Shown one piece after another: positions 17,399 through 25,637 of a DNA stretch of 47,315 bases. This stretch comes from M55B127 sp035269185 (GTDB lineage Bacteria > Bacillota > Halanaerobiia > Halanaerobiales > M55B127). The translations under genes and the position numbers were made by a program. The stretch lies in contig CAYSHP010000013.1 of the NCBI GenBank assembly GCA_964430875.1, forward strand, positions 1 through 47,315, read 5' to 3'. The notes beneath the pieces are model-generated. The model saw only the letters and a list, made by a program, of their open reading frames with translations, was not told the origin of the DNA and did not search any database. How positions within the stretch are numbered: position 1 is the first letter of the stretch; every line of letters starts with the position of its first letter.

Positions 17399-17481
17399 AA
17401 TTTAAAAACTCCTTTACAAAAGTACAAAAATATGGTAAAAACATAAGAGTGGCATTATTCTTATTAGGAGGAAATGAAATA

Positions 17482-17595
17482 ATGAGTAAAAAAATAATTT
17501 GTCCAAGTTGTGGTTACACCAACTGGACCGGTTCAATATACTGTAATAAATGTAGCGCAAACTTAATAACTTGTAATAAAAAAAATAAATATTAG
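17482..17595 (+). CDS. 37-residue zinc-ribbon microprotein
   Basis: A short plus-strand gene with an excellent SD (AGGAGG, ending ten bases before the ATG). The product has a CPSC pair near the N-terminus (residues 7-10) and a CNKC pair at 21-24, the spacing of a single zinc ribbon. A fifth cysteine is at position 31, and the C-terminus is Lys/Asn-rich. It lies between the divergent SLOG gene and the convergent cobB gene, whose stop codon is only ten bases past its own. Function unknown; tiny ribbons of this type often bind nucleic acid or act as a metal-binding accessory. The SD and the Cys spacing argue that it is real. Confidence 0.7.
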   Translation: MSKKIICPSCGYTNWTGSIYCNKCSANLITCNKKNKY

Positions 17596-17605
17596 TTTAA
17601 TCTAA

Positions 17606-18337
17606 TTATATATTTTCATATAATTTTTTCAACATTTCAGTAGCCTTTCCCTTAATAAAAACATCTGTTATCTTATCAGTAAAGTTTGATTTCTTTGTAT
17701 TTACTTCTATAATATTTGCTCCCTGTCTAGAAGCCATATCAGGTATTAGAGAGGCAGGAGTTACTTCTCCGGTTGTTCCTATTACAATAAATAAATCAGC
17801 CTCTTTTGCTTCCTTTAAAGAGCCCTGGTAGGCTTTCTGTGGTATACCCTCACCAAAAAAGATATAATTTGGCTTTAAGATACCATTACAACTTTCACAT
17901 CTTGGTGGGAGATCTTGTAGATATTCTTCTTTGAAATCATAAATCTTTCCACATTCCACACAGACTAATTCCTTATAAGTACCGTGAAATTCATATACTT
18001 TCTTACTCCCGGCTTCCTGATGTAAATTATCTATATTTTGTGTAATAACAGCATTAACATAGCCTTCATTTTCTAATTTTGCAACAACTTCATGAGCTTG
18101 ATTTGGTTTGCATTCCTCAAACATATTATAGAATAATTTCTTATTAAGTTCCCAAGACTCTTTAGGATTTTTCATAAAATAATTTATATGAAGAAAATAA
18201 GGGTCATACTTTTCCCATAGTCCATTTTCGCCTCTAAAAGGAGGTATTCCGCTTTCCACAGAGATACCAGCACCTGTAAATACAGTAACATGTTTAGAAT
18301 TATTAATTAGTTTAGCTGCTTTTTTAAATTTATCCAA
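17606..18337 (-). CDS. cobB: NAD-dependent protein deacylase, Sir2 family
   Basis: Removes acyl groups from protein lysines using NAD+. The 243 residues contain GAGISVESGIPPFRG (22-36), the NAD/catalytic motif TQNIDNLH (99-106), catalytic H118, and four zinc cysteines C126, C129, C147 and C150. The LWEKYDPYFL region and the intact zinc site indicate an ordinary deacetylase-type (class U-like) sirtuin, not a NADase-type defence SIR2 domain. The start is TTG with GGAGGTG eight bases upstream. A terminator precedes it, so it has its own promoter or depends on read-through from the cupin gene. Confidence 0.93.
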   Translation of the reverse strand: MDKFKKAAKLINNSKHVTVFTGAGISVESGIPPFRGENGLWEKYDPYFLHINYFMKNPKESWELNKKLFYNMFEECKPNQAHEVVAKLENEGYVNAVITQNIDNLHQEAGSKKVYEFHGTYKELVCVECGKIYDFKEEYLQDLPPRCESCNGILKPNYIFFGEGIPQKAYQGSLKEAKEADLFIVIGTTGEVTPASLIPDMASRQGANIIEVNTKKSNFTDKITDVFIKGKATEMLKKLYENI

Positions 18338-18349
18338 ATTAGCACCTCC

Positions 18350-18381
18350 TAAGAAAAAAAGGAGGCAAAAGCCCCCTTTTT
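18350..18381 (-). terminator. Terminator after the cupin gene
   Basis: Hairpin GGGGGC / GCCTCC extended by A-T pairs (18356-18366 with 18371-18381) and followed on the minus strand by TTTTTTT. It closes the HU-PEBP-cupin unit. Confidence 0.85.
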
Positions 18382-18386
18382 AATAT

Positions 18387-18653
18387 CTAACCTAAATTAT
18401 AATGTTTTTTTACATCTTCTACAATTTTCCACTTACAATCTAAACCTTGAGGAAAAGTAACTAAATCACCTTTTTTAAAACTTACTTTTCCATTCGAGGT
18501 CTCAACCTCTACTTTGCCTTCAACAAGATAACAAGTTTCTTTTTGATCATAATGCCAATCAAATTCAGAAACTTCTTTTTGCCAAATAGGCCAATGATAT
18601 ACACCTAATTGTTCTACTTTTTCTTGATCAGGCTTTTCAACTTTTATTTCCAT
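18387..18653 (-). CDS. Small cupin-domain protein (Cupin_3/DUF861-like)
   Basis: An 88-residue single-domain cupin. The sequence WPIWQKEVSEFDWHYDQKET, then CYLVEGKVEVET and FKKGDLVTFPQGLDCKWKI, matches the short Cupin_3 family, including the typical histidine (HYDQKETC) and PxG turn. The biochemical role is unknown; members may bind small ligands or a metal. It is the third gene of HU-PEBP-cupin, 17 bases after the PEBP gene. SD AGAGG, ATG start. Confidence 0.8.
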   Translation of the reverse strand: MEIKVEKPDQEKVEQLGVYHWPIWQKEVSEFDWHYDQKETCYLVEGKVEVETSNGKVSFKKGDLVTFPQGLDCKWKIVEDVKKHYNLG

Positions 18654-18670
18654 ATTGTTTATACCTCTTT

Positions 18671-19141
18671 TTATCTTTGATATTTTGTTACAATTTCTGT
18701 TTTTTGTAAAAGATGATCTTTTATAGTATTAACTAGTTTTTGCTTGCTTACATCAAATGGTATCTTTACTTTTTGATCTAAAATATAAACTTTAAAATGA
18801 TAATTATGAACTCCACTAGGAGGAGCAGGTCCTTTATAGCCTACTTCCCCAAAATCATTATAGCCCTGAACTGCATCAGCTAGGGATTCTACTTTTTTAT
18901 TTTGAGGTATACCTTCTGGAATATTATTTTTTTGAACTGGTATATTCCAAATCAACCAGTGAGTGAAAGTGCCTACTGGTGCATCGGGATCATCCATTAT
19001 TACTGCTATGGTCTCACCTTCAGGAGAAATATTTTTAATTGTAAGTGGGGGAGAAATATCAGCCCCATCGGCTGTATATTTCTCATCTAACATATCTCCA
19101 TCCTGAAAAGCAGTTGAAGTGACTTGTAAATCCCTACTCAT
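18671..19141 (-). CDS. YbhB/YbcL family PEBP-like protein
   Basis: Phosphatidylethanolamine-binding-protein (Raf kinase inhibitor-like) fold, 156 residues. Recognised by DGADISPPLTIKN, the ligand-site sequence MDDPDAPVGTFTHWLIWNIP, and GYKGPAPPSGVHNYHFKVY. The cellular role in bacteria is unclear. A GTG three codons upstream (19150) is in frame, but it overlaps the SD AGAGGTG; the ATG at 19141, six bases downstream of it, is the proper start. No signal peptide, so cytosolic. It lies 18 bases after the HU gene. Confidence 0.9.
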   Translation of the reverse strand: MSRDLQVTSTAFQDGDMLDEKYTADGADISPPLTIKNISPEGETIAVIMDDPDAPVGTFTHWLIWNIPVQKNNIPEGIPQNKKVESLADAVQGYNDFGEVGYKGPAPPSGVHNYHFKVYILDQKVKIPFDVSKQKLVNTIKDHLLQKTEIVTKYQR

Positions 19142-19159
19142 TTTATGCACCTCTTTAAT

Positions 19160-19462
19160 TTACTTATCTTCCACTACTTCTTTAAATGTTTTACCAACTC
19201 TAAATACAGGAACTTTTCTTGCTGGAATAGTAATTTCTTCTCCAGTTTGTGGATTTCTACCTTTACGTGCACTTCTGTCTCTTACTTCAAATGAGCCGAA
19301 ACCAATTAGCTGTACTTTGTCTCTTTCATCTTCTGGCTTTTTCGCTTCTTCTTTTAGATATTCCATAATTGTGTCGATAGTAGCGTTTATAGCTTCGCCA
19401 GAGTCCTTTTTAGTTAAACCAGTTTCTTCAGCAACCTTGTCAATTAAATCTGTTTTTGTCAT
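19160..19462 (-). CDS. hup: HU-family histone-like DNA-binding protein
   Basis: Nucleoid-associated dimeric protein that bends and compacts DNA. The sequence MTKTDLIDKVAEETGLTKKD, the core IGFGSFEVRDRSARKGRNPQ and the beta-arm TGEEITIPARKVPVFRVGK are diagnostic. At 100 residues it is about ten longer than ordinary HU because of a charged insertion, KKPEDERD, just before the VQLIGFGSF strand. An in-frame TTG lies one codon upstream of the ATG; the ATG is preferred because MTKTDLI is the conserved N-terminus. It heads the HU-PEBP-cupin unit. Confidence 0.95.
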   Translation of the reverse strand: MTKTDLIDKVAEETGLTKKDSGEAINATIDTIMEYLKEEAKKPEDERDKVQLIGFGSFEVRDRSARKGRNPQTGEEITIPARKVPVFRVGKTFKEVVEDK

Positions 19463-19570
19463 CAATACTCAACCCCTTAATTTAAGTTTTATTCTTATTG
19501 TATTTTATTTATACAAAAGTTATAAATTTCCTTCTTTTTTATCACTTTTATTCCTGAAATTACAACGATT

Positions 19571-19906
19571 TTATATATTTTTCGAACTTTTTCCAGTAAA
19601 AAATTGGTTCCAGTCACCTTTACTCCTCTCAAATGCAATATATAAGTAAAGACAGGCTGTTGCAGCACCAAATACTAAAACTAGTACAAACCAACCAATA
19701 AATTTAATAAAATGAACTTCTCTATAATAAATCCAGGCTGAAAATATTAAAAACATTATATAAATATCAATTAGGGTAACTTTCCCCCAAATCATTGACA
19801 TAATTATGCCGCCTTCACCAAAAAAATCTCCATATATAAAACCACTTATGATTGCAACTGACATTATGATAAAACCTAATAGGGATAGATATTTAGCTAT
19901 TTTCAT
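19571..19906 (-). CDS. Small membrane protein of unknown function
   Basis: About 111 residues with three hydrophobic segments, at roughly 4-22, 34-53 and 62-84, and a short polar tail. Not recognised. A GTG at 19915 is in frame, but the ATG at 19906 is more likely; no strong SD distinguishes them. It lies 24 bases after the DUF1295 gene and appears to end the msrA/fatty-acid kinase/DUF1295 operon. A membrane role beside lipid-related genes is an inference only. Confidence 0.6.
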   Translation of the reverse strand: MKIAKYLSLLGFIIMSVAIISGFIYGDFFGEGGIIMSMIWGKVTLIDIYIMFLIFSAWIYYREVHFIKFIGWFVLVLVFGAATACLYLYIAFERSKGDWNQFFTGKSSKNI

Positions 19907-19930
19907 AAGTCTCACATCCCATCTCTACTA

Positions 19931-20704
19931 TTATTTGGGGAACCAGGGGAAAAACTTATTTGTGTGCTTAGCATATTCTTGAAACTCTTCATCATCAGCA
20001 TACCTTTTTTCTAGTAGTGGTACTCCGGAAACATAGAGTAGTAAATAAGTTATTGTAAGCGGGCTTATAATAAAATACCAGCTGTTAGGTAAAGATAGAC
20101 CGATGATAAATATACCCCACCACATGGTGGCTTCTCCAAAATAATTAGGATGGCGAGTATATTTCCAGAGGCCTTCTTTCATAATATGACCATCTTTTTG
20201 GGAATCAGGTTTGTTGATATAGTCTTTGAGCTGTTTATCACCTAAAGCTTCAAAAGTAAAGCCGACAACCCAAATCACAATACCTAAAGCATCAAAGACG
20301 GTAAAAGCTGCAGCTGGATTAGAGTTAATATTGATCACAGAAGATACGATTAAAAATAAAAGTATTCCCTGCAGTACAAATATTTGAAAAAATGATCTCA
20401 AATAAAAGTTATTCCACTCTTCTCTCCACTTAGCATAACGAAAATCTTCAGGTTTGCCCTTGTTTCGCTTGAATATATGATAGGATAACCTTAATCCCCA
20501 AATAGATACCATGAGTGTGACTATTATAGTTCTAAAGTTAATATTACCGGTGTTAACCAAGACAAAATAGGCGGCTAAGACAAAACCTAGACCCCAACCA
20601 ATATCAACAACTGAGTTGTTTTTCTTCACGACTGCGATAATAAAGAACACTATAAAGTAAGCCAAAATGAACAAAAAAGTTTGTACAAATATTGAACCAA
20701 ACAT
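19931..20704 (-). CDS. DUF1295 membrane protein (steroid 5-alpha-reductase/ICMT-like)
   Basis: A 257-residue integral membrane protein with about six helices. It carries the DUF1295 signature: VDIGWGLGFV near 32-41, WGLRLSYHIFKRNKGKPEDFRY split over the loop, and the C-terminal LWKYTRHPNYFGEATMWWG that resembles the cofactor site of isoprenylcysteine methyltransferases and 5-alpha reductases. Substrate unknown; lipid or isoprenoid modification is plausible from fold and neighbours. Its ATG directly abuts the stop codon of the upstream kinase-DegV gene, suggesting coupling. Confidence 0.85.
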   Translation of the reverse strand: MFGSIFVQTFLFILAYFIVFFIIAVVKKNNSVVDIGWGLGFVLAAYFVLVNTGNINFRTIIVTLMVSIWGLRLSYHIFKRNKGKPEDFRYAKWREEWNNFYLRSFFQIFVLQGILLFLIVSSVININSNPAAAFTVFDALGIVIWVVGFTFEALGDKQLKDYINKPDSQKDGHIMKEGLWKYTRHPNYFGEATMWWGIFIIGLSLPNSWYFIISPLTITYLLLYVSGVPLLEKRYADDEEFQEYAKHTNKFFPWFPK

Positions 20705-22495
20705 TTAATCATCTCCTTTATTTGTCAAAAGTGATACAGCTACACTGTTACGACCAGCACTTAACCCTATGACAGGAGATATATCTTCAATGTATTCAGG
20801 TTCTTTTCCGATAAGTTGAGTAAATATCCTTTTATATTTTTTGGCTCTTTCTATACCATCTCCATGGACAATAGAGTATCTTTTAATGCCTTCTTCTTCC
20901 ATATGCTCTTTGACAATCTCTTTTATCTTTTTAGTATTACCTCTTTTACTAAAGGCTTTAGCAAATGCTATCCCGTTACCGTCTTCATCTAAAGATACAA
21001 TCGGTTTTAAGTTTAAAAATTTAGCTACTTTTCCTTTTAAAGGACTTACACGCCCTCCTCTTACCATGTATTCAAAGTTATCAACACTTACATATATATA
21101 TAAGTTATGCTTAATCTTTTCTATATAATCAACTATTTCTTGATGGTCATGACCTTCTTTAATCTTCTCAGCTGCTTCCATCACTAATATACCCTGTGCT
21201 CCAGAATCTAGTTTGGAATCAATAATAGATATCTTTGTACCATTTTTTATATTTTCAGCTGCATTTTTTACAGTATCGTAAGTACCGCTTAAATTACTAG
21301 ATACTGTGATAACTATAATTGAATCATAATGGTCAGCTAAAAAAGATAATTTATCTTCTACTATTTTAACAGAAGGTTGAGCTGAAGTTGGATATTCCTC
21401 TGCCTGATCTACAAGATTATAGAAATTTTCAGCAGTAACTGTAACTTTGTCTAGATAATTTGTTTCATCTACTACTAGATTTATAGGAATCATATTTATT
21501 TGATTTTCATCCAAAAAACTTTTTGGTAAGTCGGCTATTGAATCGGTTACTAAAGCAATATTAGAAATTCGCTCATATTTTACATTATATTGGATAAGCA
21601 TATCATCGACTTTCTGGTCAATAATTGTGCTGTGTTTATTTAAGCCAGCAAAAAATTGTGCAGGATCATTGGTATGAATATGAATTCTCATCTTTGCTGA
21701 ACTTCCGGCTATTATTAAAGAATCCCCCAGATAACTTAAATCTTTTCTTATTGCAGATATTTCTTTTTTTACATCTTCTATATAAGCTTCCGTACAGTAT
21801 CTATATTCAATTTCTTCTTTTTCAGTAATAGCTGACTCTTGATTTTCTAATACTACATCATAATGATTTATATCTTTAATTTTACCAGTTTTGATAAATT
21901 CTAAAATTCCAGATAAAAAGTAAACAAATCCGAGTGCACCAGAATCTACAACATGAGCTTTTTTTAATACTTCTAAAGTATTTTTGGTATTATCAAGTGA
22001 CTTTCTGGCTGATTTAAGAGATTCGGACATTAACTCTTCAAAATCATCTGTCCTGGCTTTTACTTCCTCAAGCGATTTAGACCAGTCCTTCATCACTGTT
22101 AACATAGTCCCTTCAACAGGTTCACTAATAGCCTGGTAAGTATAGTCTACTGCATTATTTATCATTTCTGAAAAATTCTCTACATTAATTCTTTTTTCAG
22201 AATTTATATTTTCTTTTAAACCATTGATAAACTGAGCGAATATAATACCCGAATTACCAATTGCACCTTTTAAGGCTGCATCTCCCATTGAATTCAAGGT
22301 TGCTTTAATTGATTTATCTGCTATTACATTTTCCATTACCATATTTAATGTCCGTGATAAGTTAGTTCCTGTATCTCCATCCGGAACAGGAAAGACATTT
22401 ATTTTATTAAGTTCTTTTCGATTTTCTATTACCTCTTTAGCTCCCGAAATGAAAGCATAATAAAGTCTTTCACCATTTAAATATTTAATCTTCAT
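20705..22495 (-). CDS. Fused DAK2 kinase-DegV protein (one-chain FakA/FakB)
   Basis: 596 residues with three parts. Residues 1-205 are a DhaL/DAK2 kinase domain: NVFPVPDGDTGTN (33-45) with the metal-binding aspartates, GNSG (80-83), PVEGTMLTVMKD (126-137) and VVDSGALGFVYFLSG (182-196). Residues about 228-305 match the FakA middle domain (YRYCTEAYI, IHIHTNDPAQF). From about 312 to the end is a complete DegV domain (ALVTDSIADLP, TSAQPS, SSNLSGTYDTV, RGGRVSPLKGK). In usual FakA the last part is a different domain, and DegV (FakB) is a separate protein. The likely role is phosphorylation of exogenous fatty acids, with the carrier built in. ATG start with AAGGTGG; 11 bases after msrA. Confidence 0.88.
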   Translation of the reverse strand: MKIKYLNGERLYYAFISGAKEVIENRKELNKINVFPVPDGDTGTNLSRTLNMVMENVIADKSIKATLNSMGDAALKGAIGNSGIIFAQFINGLKENINSEKRINVENFSEMINNAVDYTYQAISEPVEGTMLTVMKDWSKSLEEVKARTDDFEELMSESLKSARKSLDNTKNTLEVLKKAHVVDSGALGFVYFLSGILEFIKTGKIKDINHYDVVLENQESAITEKEEIEYRYCTEAYIEDVKKEISAIRKDLSYLGDSLIIAGSSAKMRIHIHTNDPAQFFAGLNKHSTIIDQKVDDMLIQYNVKYERISNIALVTDSIADLPKSFLDENQINMIPINLVVDETNYLDKVTVTAENFYNLVDQAEEYPTSAQPSVKIVEDKLSFLADHYDSIIVITVSSNLSGTYDTVKNAAENIKNGTKISIIDSKLDSGAQGILVMEAAEKIKEGHDHQEIVDYIEKIKHNLYIYVSVDNFEYMVRGGRVSPLKGKVAKFLNLKPIVSLDEDGNGIAFAKAFSKRGNTKKIKEIVKEHMEEEGIKRYSIVHGDGIERAKKYKRIFTQLIGKEPEYIEDISPVIGLSAGRNSVAVSLLTNKGDD

Positions 22496-22506
22496 TTAGA
22501 CCACCT

Positions 22507-23223
22507 TTATTCTCTAATAAATGTTTTAAGCCAGGTTATTGTTTCATCATCTAATCCATAAAGTTCTTTTTCCCTTTCTAACAAGTCTAATCCTTCTCTA
22601 GTGCCCACAAAATAATTCAGTCTTGCTGTTAAAGTTGAATTTATAAAGTCCATATCTTTGGAATAATATTTTTCTACTTCGTTCATTAATTTAGAAAATG
22701 CTTGTAATCGATACTTCTGATGGTAAAATTCAGCATAATAGAAATTTTCATACTTTTTAAGTTGAGTATATAATGTTTTGTTTTCTTTTAATTTTTTTAC
22801 ATAACTTTCATAAATTTCTTTTTGATTTTGATTATGGTAAAATACTATTGATTTGTATTGATTACTATAAGGTTTAACATAAGGATTATGATTTTCAAAA
22901 AATATCTCTAATAGTTCTTTATATGAAATTTTTTCTGGATCATATTCAATCTGAATTGTTTCTGTATGACCACCTAAATTATGATAGGTCGGATTTTCTT
23001 TATCACCACCGGCATAGCCTACTCTGGTTGTCCAAACTCCTTTAACACCACCAAATAAAACATCTGGTCCCCAGAAACATCCCATTCCAAAAGTTGCTTT
23101 TTTCAAATTTTCAGGCCTCATTTTATCAATTGGTGGTCTTTTATTACCCTCAGCTGCCAGACCAACATTACTTAATGTCATAATCAATAAAAATGAAATT
23201 AATAATATATAAATTGTATTCAT
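22507..23223 (-). CDS. msrA: Exported peptide-methionine (S)-S-oxide reductase
   Basis: Reduces methionine-S-sulfoxide in oxidised proteins. The mature part carries the catalytic TFGMGCFWGPDVLFGGV (44-60 from the ATG; active Cys in GCFWG) and family sequences TTRVGYAGGDKENPTYHNLG and HTETIQIEYDPEKISY. A signal peptide (about 1-23, NVGLA|AE) with no lipobox cysteine puts it outside the cytoplasmic membrane. A GTG three codons upstream (23232) is in frame, but the SD GAGGTG overlaps it; the ATG at 23223 is correct, giving 238 residues. The C-terminal about 60 residues extend beyond the usual MsrA core and are not recognised. No MsrB is nearby. Confidence 0.92.
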   Translation of the reverse strand: MNTIYILLISFLLIMTLSNVGLAAEGNKRPPIDKMRPENLKKATFGMGCFWGPDVLFGGVKGVWTTRVGYAGGDKENPTYHNLGGHTETIQIEYDPEKISYKELLEIFFENHNPYVKPYSNQYKSIVFYHNQNQKEIYESYVKKLKENKTLYTQLKKYENFYYAEFYHQKYRLQAFSKLMNEVEKYYSKDMDFINSTLTARLNYFVGTREGLDLLEREKELYGLDDETITWLKTFIRE

Positions 23224-23308
23224 TTTGTTCACCTCATATACGTTTTGTAATATCTGTTACACTAATCGTATAATAAAGGGGTGAACTATTCAGTAAAATA
23301 CTTATCAA

Positions 23309-23794
23309 TTAAAGTAAAGTTGGTAGGCCGAGTAATACTATTAGTGCATAACCTATAATGTAAACTGAAGTTAGATAAATAAATTTATTGGGAGAAATCT
23401 CTCCTTCTGAATAATTATATCTCCTTAAAAAGATCATTTTAACTAAATCACCAGCTAACATTAATAGAACAAAAGAATATAAAAATTTAATATTAACTCC
23501 TTTAAATAATCCATAGATCAGACCCCAATGTCCCCAGTTATTAAAGATAACAAATACCATTGATATAATATCTTTATTTTTATATCTATTAAAAATAGCA
23601 GTTATTAAGCCTAATGATAAGATGATTAAAATAACAATTTGTACTATAGGTAAACTACCTAATTGTATAAAAACAGGTTGATTTAACCCTTTAAAAAATA
23701 CAAAGATGCCAATTATTAAAGCCAATGCTTTAATTACAGTTTCGATCCAACCTAAAAAATGCCAGTTTTTAATATGCCATTTGTTTTTATCCAT
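23309..23794 (-). CDS. Hypothetical integral membrane protein
   Basis: 161 residues with about five hydrophobic segments (near 17-35, 42-64, 72-92, 97-120 and 137-158). The short N-terminus has a basic, aromatic-rich stretch (KWHIKNWHFLGW). Not recognised as a named family. It starts 12 bases after the phosphoesterase gene, implying co-transcription with the mtnA/phosphoesterase pair. ATG start. Confidence 0.65.
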   Translation of the reverse strand: MDKNKWHIKNWHFLGWIETVIKALALIIGIFVFFKGLNQPVFIQLGSLPIVQIVILIILSLGLITAIFNRYKNKDIISMVFVIFNNWGHWGLIYGLFKGVNIKFLYSFVLLMLAGDLVKMIFLRRYNYSEGEISPNKFIYLTSVYIIGYALIVLLGLPTLL

Positions 23795-23806
23795 TATTAT
23801 CTACCC

Positions 23807-24562
23807 CTATCTACCCTGAGTTAATCTTAGAGAAAACTCTTCCGGTAGCTCAGTTTCAGCTAATTTATCTTGAACTTCCTTAATATTATATTCATAACGT
23901 TTAAAGGATAATAGATTCTTAGATGAATTAAAAATCACAAAACTTGATCTGGGATCTCTATCTCGTGGTTGCCCCACACTACCGACATTAACTATATAGT
24001 TGTATTCAGGATTGATTTCAACTTCATCCTTTTCAATTTGAAACCAGCCCTCCCCTTTATTACAAAAACAAAAGGGAATATGGGTATGACCAATAAAAAG
24101 AAGATTTGCATCCATTATTAAAGGTTCTATTCCTTTTATGTCATAACGATTAAATATATATGAAAAAGGTGAGTTTTTGTTTGGACTCCCATGAGCTAAA
24201 ATAATTTTACGCCCATTGATTATTATATCTTCCCGGGTATTAAGAGCTTTCAAATAAGACTTGCTTTCTTGGCTTAATTGCTTTTTAGTCCAGGTAATTG
24301 ATTTTTTCACAGTCTGTCTAAACCATTGTATATCTAAATCATCAATGATCGCTTTATCATGATTGCCGGCAATAACTTTTGTACAAACTTCTTTTATTTT
24401 ATTTACACATTTTTCTGGTTCTGGATTATAACCAACAAGGTCTCCTAAACACATTATATCATTTATCTTATCATCATACATCTCGATTTTCTCTAATACG
24501 TTCTTTAAAGCTGTATAATTACCGTGAATATCAGATATAATTGCTATCGTTTTATTATCCAT
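23807..24562 (-). CDS. Metallophosphoesterase (YfcE/DevT-like)
   Basis: A 251-residue calcineurin-type phosphoesterase. The dimetal motifs appear in order: ISDIHGN (10-16), GDLVGYNPEP near 41, GNHDKA near 66, LAHGSPN and GHTHIPF. The length and the GDLVGYNP form fit the cytosolic protein family that includes phosphodiesterases and serine/threonine-type phosphatases; the natural substrate cannot be assigned. ATG start. It lies 31 bases after mtnA and 12 bases before the membrane-protein gene. Confidence 0.88.
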   Translation of the reverse strand: MDNKTIAIISDIHGNYTALKNVLEKIEMYDDKINDIMCLGDLVGYNPEPEKCVNKIKEVCTKVIAGNHDKAIIDDLDIQWFRQTVKKSITWTKKQLSQESKSYLKALNTREDIIINGRKIILAHGSPNKNSPFSYIFNRYDIKGIEPLIMDANLLFIGHTHIPFCFCNKGEGWFQIEKDEVEINPEYNYIVNVGSVGQPRDRDPRSSFVIFNSSKNLLSFKRYEYNIKEVQDKLAETELPEEFSLRLTQGR

Positions 24563-24593
24563 AATTAATACCCCTCATGTATAATTTTTTAAT

Positions 24594-25637
24594 TTATTTC
24601 TTTGCATTTAGTAAGTTTTCTTTAAAGGGTGGCTTTATTACCCCTTTTTCTGTGATTATTGCTGTTATATTCTCGGCAGGTGTAACATCAAAGGCAGGAT
24701 TATAGACATCTACTCCTTCTGGTGCAATTCGAACACTTCTAATTTCAGTTATTTCTTTATCCTCCCTAATTTCTATTTCAATCTCATCTCCGTTTTCGAT
24801 CTCAAAATCGACTGTAGAAATGGGAGCAGCTATGTAAAAGGGAATATTATATTCTTTAGCTAGAACTGATAACATAAACGTGCCTATTTTATTAGCAGTA
24901 TCACCATTATTCGCTATTCGATCAGCACCTACCACAATCTTGTCAATAACTTGTTTTTTCATTAAAGTAGCTGCAGCACTATCAACAATTAGAGTAGCGG
25001 GAATATCTTCTTCAAGCATTTCAAAAGCAGTAAGACTAGCGCCTTGTAACCTAGGACGAGTCTCATCCATATATACTTTAACATTTTTACCGGCTTCATG
25101 GGCAGCTCTGATTACACCTAAAGCTGTACCATAACCTACTGTAGCTAGAGCACCAGCATTACAGTGAGTTAAAATATTATCATCTCTTTCAATCACCTCA
25201 TTACCAAATTTACCTAATTTTTTATTTGTTTTAATATCTTCCTTTGCTATTTTATTTGCTTCTTTAAATAATCTATCAATAATATCAGTTTCATTATTAT
25301 CTTTAGCTAAAGATTCCTTTAAAACTTTCTCCATGCGATTTATGCCCCAGCTTAAATTAACAGCTGTAGGCCGAGTCGCTAAAAGTTCTTCTTTAGCTTT
25401 TTCAATCTCATCTAAAAATATTACATCATCGGTTGAAATATACTCCTTAACAGCTAGATAATATCCATAAGCCGCAGTAGCCCCAATGGCAGGTGCACCT
25501 CTAACCACCATTTTTTTTATTGCTTCACAGGTTTCTCTGTAATTTGCAGCCTCATAATACTGTGTTTCTAAAGGTAGAATCCTCTGGTCAAGCAGTTTTA
25601 ATATTCCATCTTCAAAGATTAAAGTTTTATGTTCCAT
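24594..25637 (-). CDS. mtnA: S-methyl-5-thioribose-1-phosphate isomerase
   Basis: Isomerises methylthioribose-1-phosphate to methylthioribulose-1-phosphate in methylthioadenosine recycling. The 347 residues include VRGAPAIGATAAYGYYLAV (45-63), the catalytic-region THCNAGALATVGYGT, DETRPRLQGASLTAFEM and the catalytic Asp in VGADRIANNGDTANKIGT. It is closely related to eIF2B-type isomerases, but this combination of motifs is typical of MtnA. No other methionine-salvage genes are in the window. In anaerobes MtnA may feed a shunt rather than full salvage. ATG start with AGGAG. Confidence 0.93.
   Translation of the reverse strand: MEHKTLIFEDGILKLLDQRILPLETQYYEAANYRETCEAIKKMVVRGAPAIGATAAYGYYLAVKEYISTDDVIFLDEIEKAKEELLATRPTAVNLSWGINRMEKVLKESLAKDNNETDIIDRLFKEANKIAKEDIKTNKKLGKFGNEVIERDDNILTHCNAGALATVGYGTALGVIRAAHEAGKNVKVYMDETRPRLQGASLTAFEMLEEDIPATLIVDSAAATLMKKQVIDKIVVGADRIANNGDTANKIGTFMLSVLAKEYNIPFYIAAPISTVDFEIENGDEIEIEIREDKEITEIRSVRIAPEGVDVYNPAFDVTPAENITAIITEKGVIKPPFKENLLNAKK

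Noticed and set aside
17238..17444. 68-codon minus-strand open frame overlapping the start of the SLOG gene
   Set aside because: Different frame over the well-conserved glycine loops of the SLOG protein; no family resemblance.
16817..18337. Thoeris-like or other SIR2/SLOG defence system
   Set aside because: The Sir2 protein is an ordinary zinc-containing deacylase, there is no TIR or effector, and the genes are not in one operon.
19119..19649. 176-codon plus-strand open frame across HU and its promoter region
   Set aside because: Covers the HU gene in antisense; low-complexity Ser/Phe/Leu composition.
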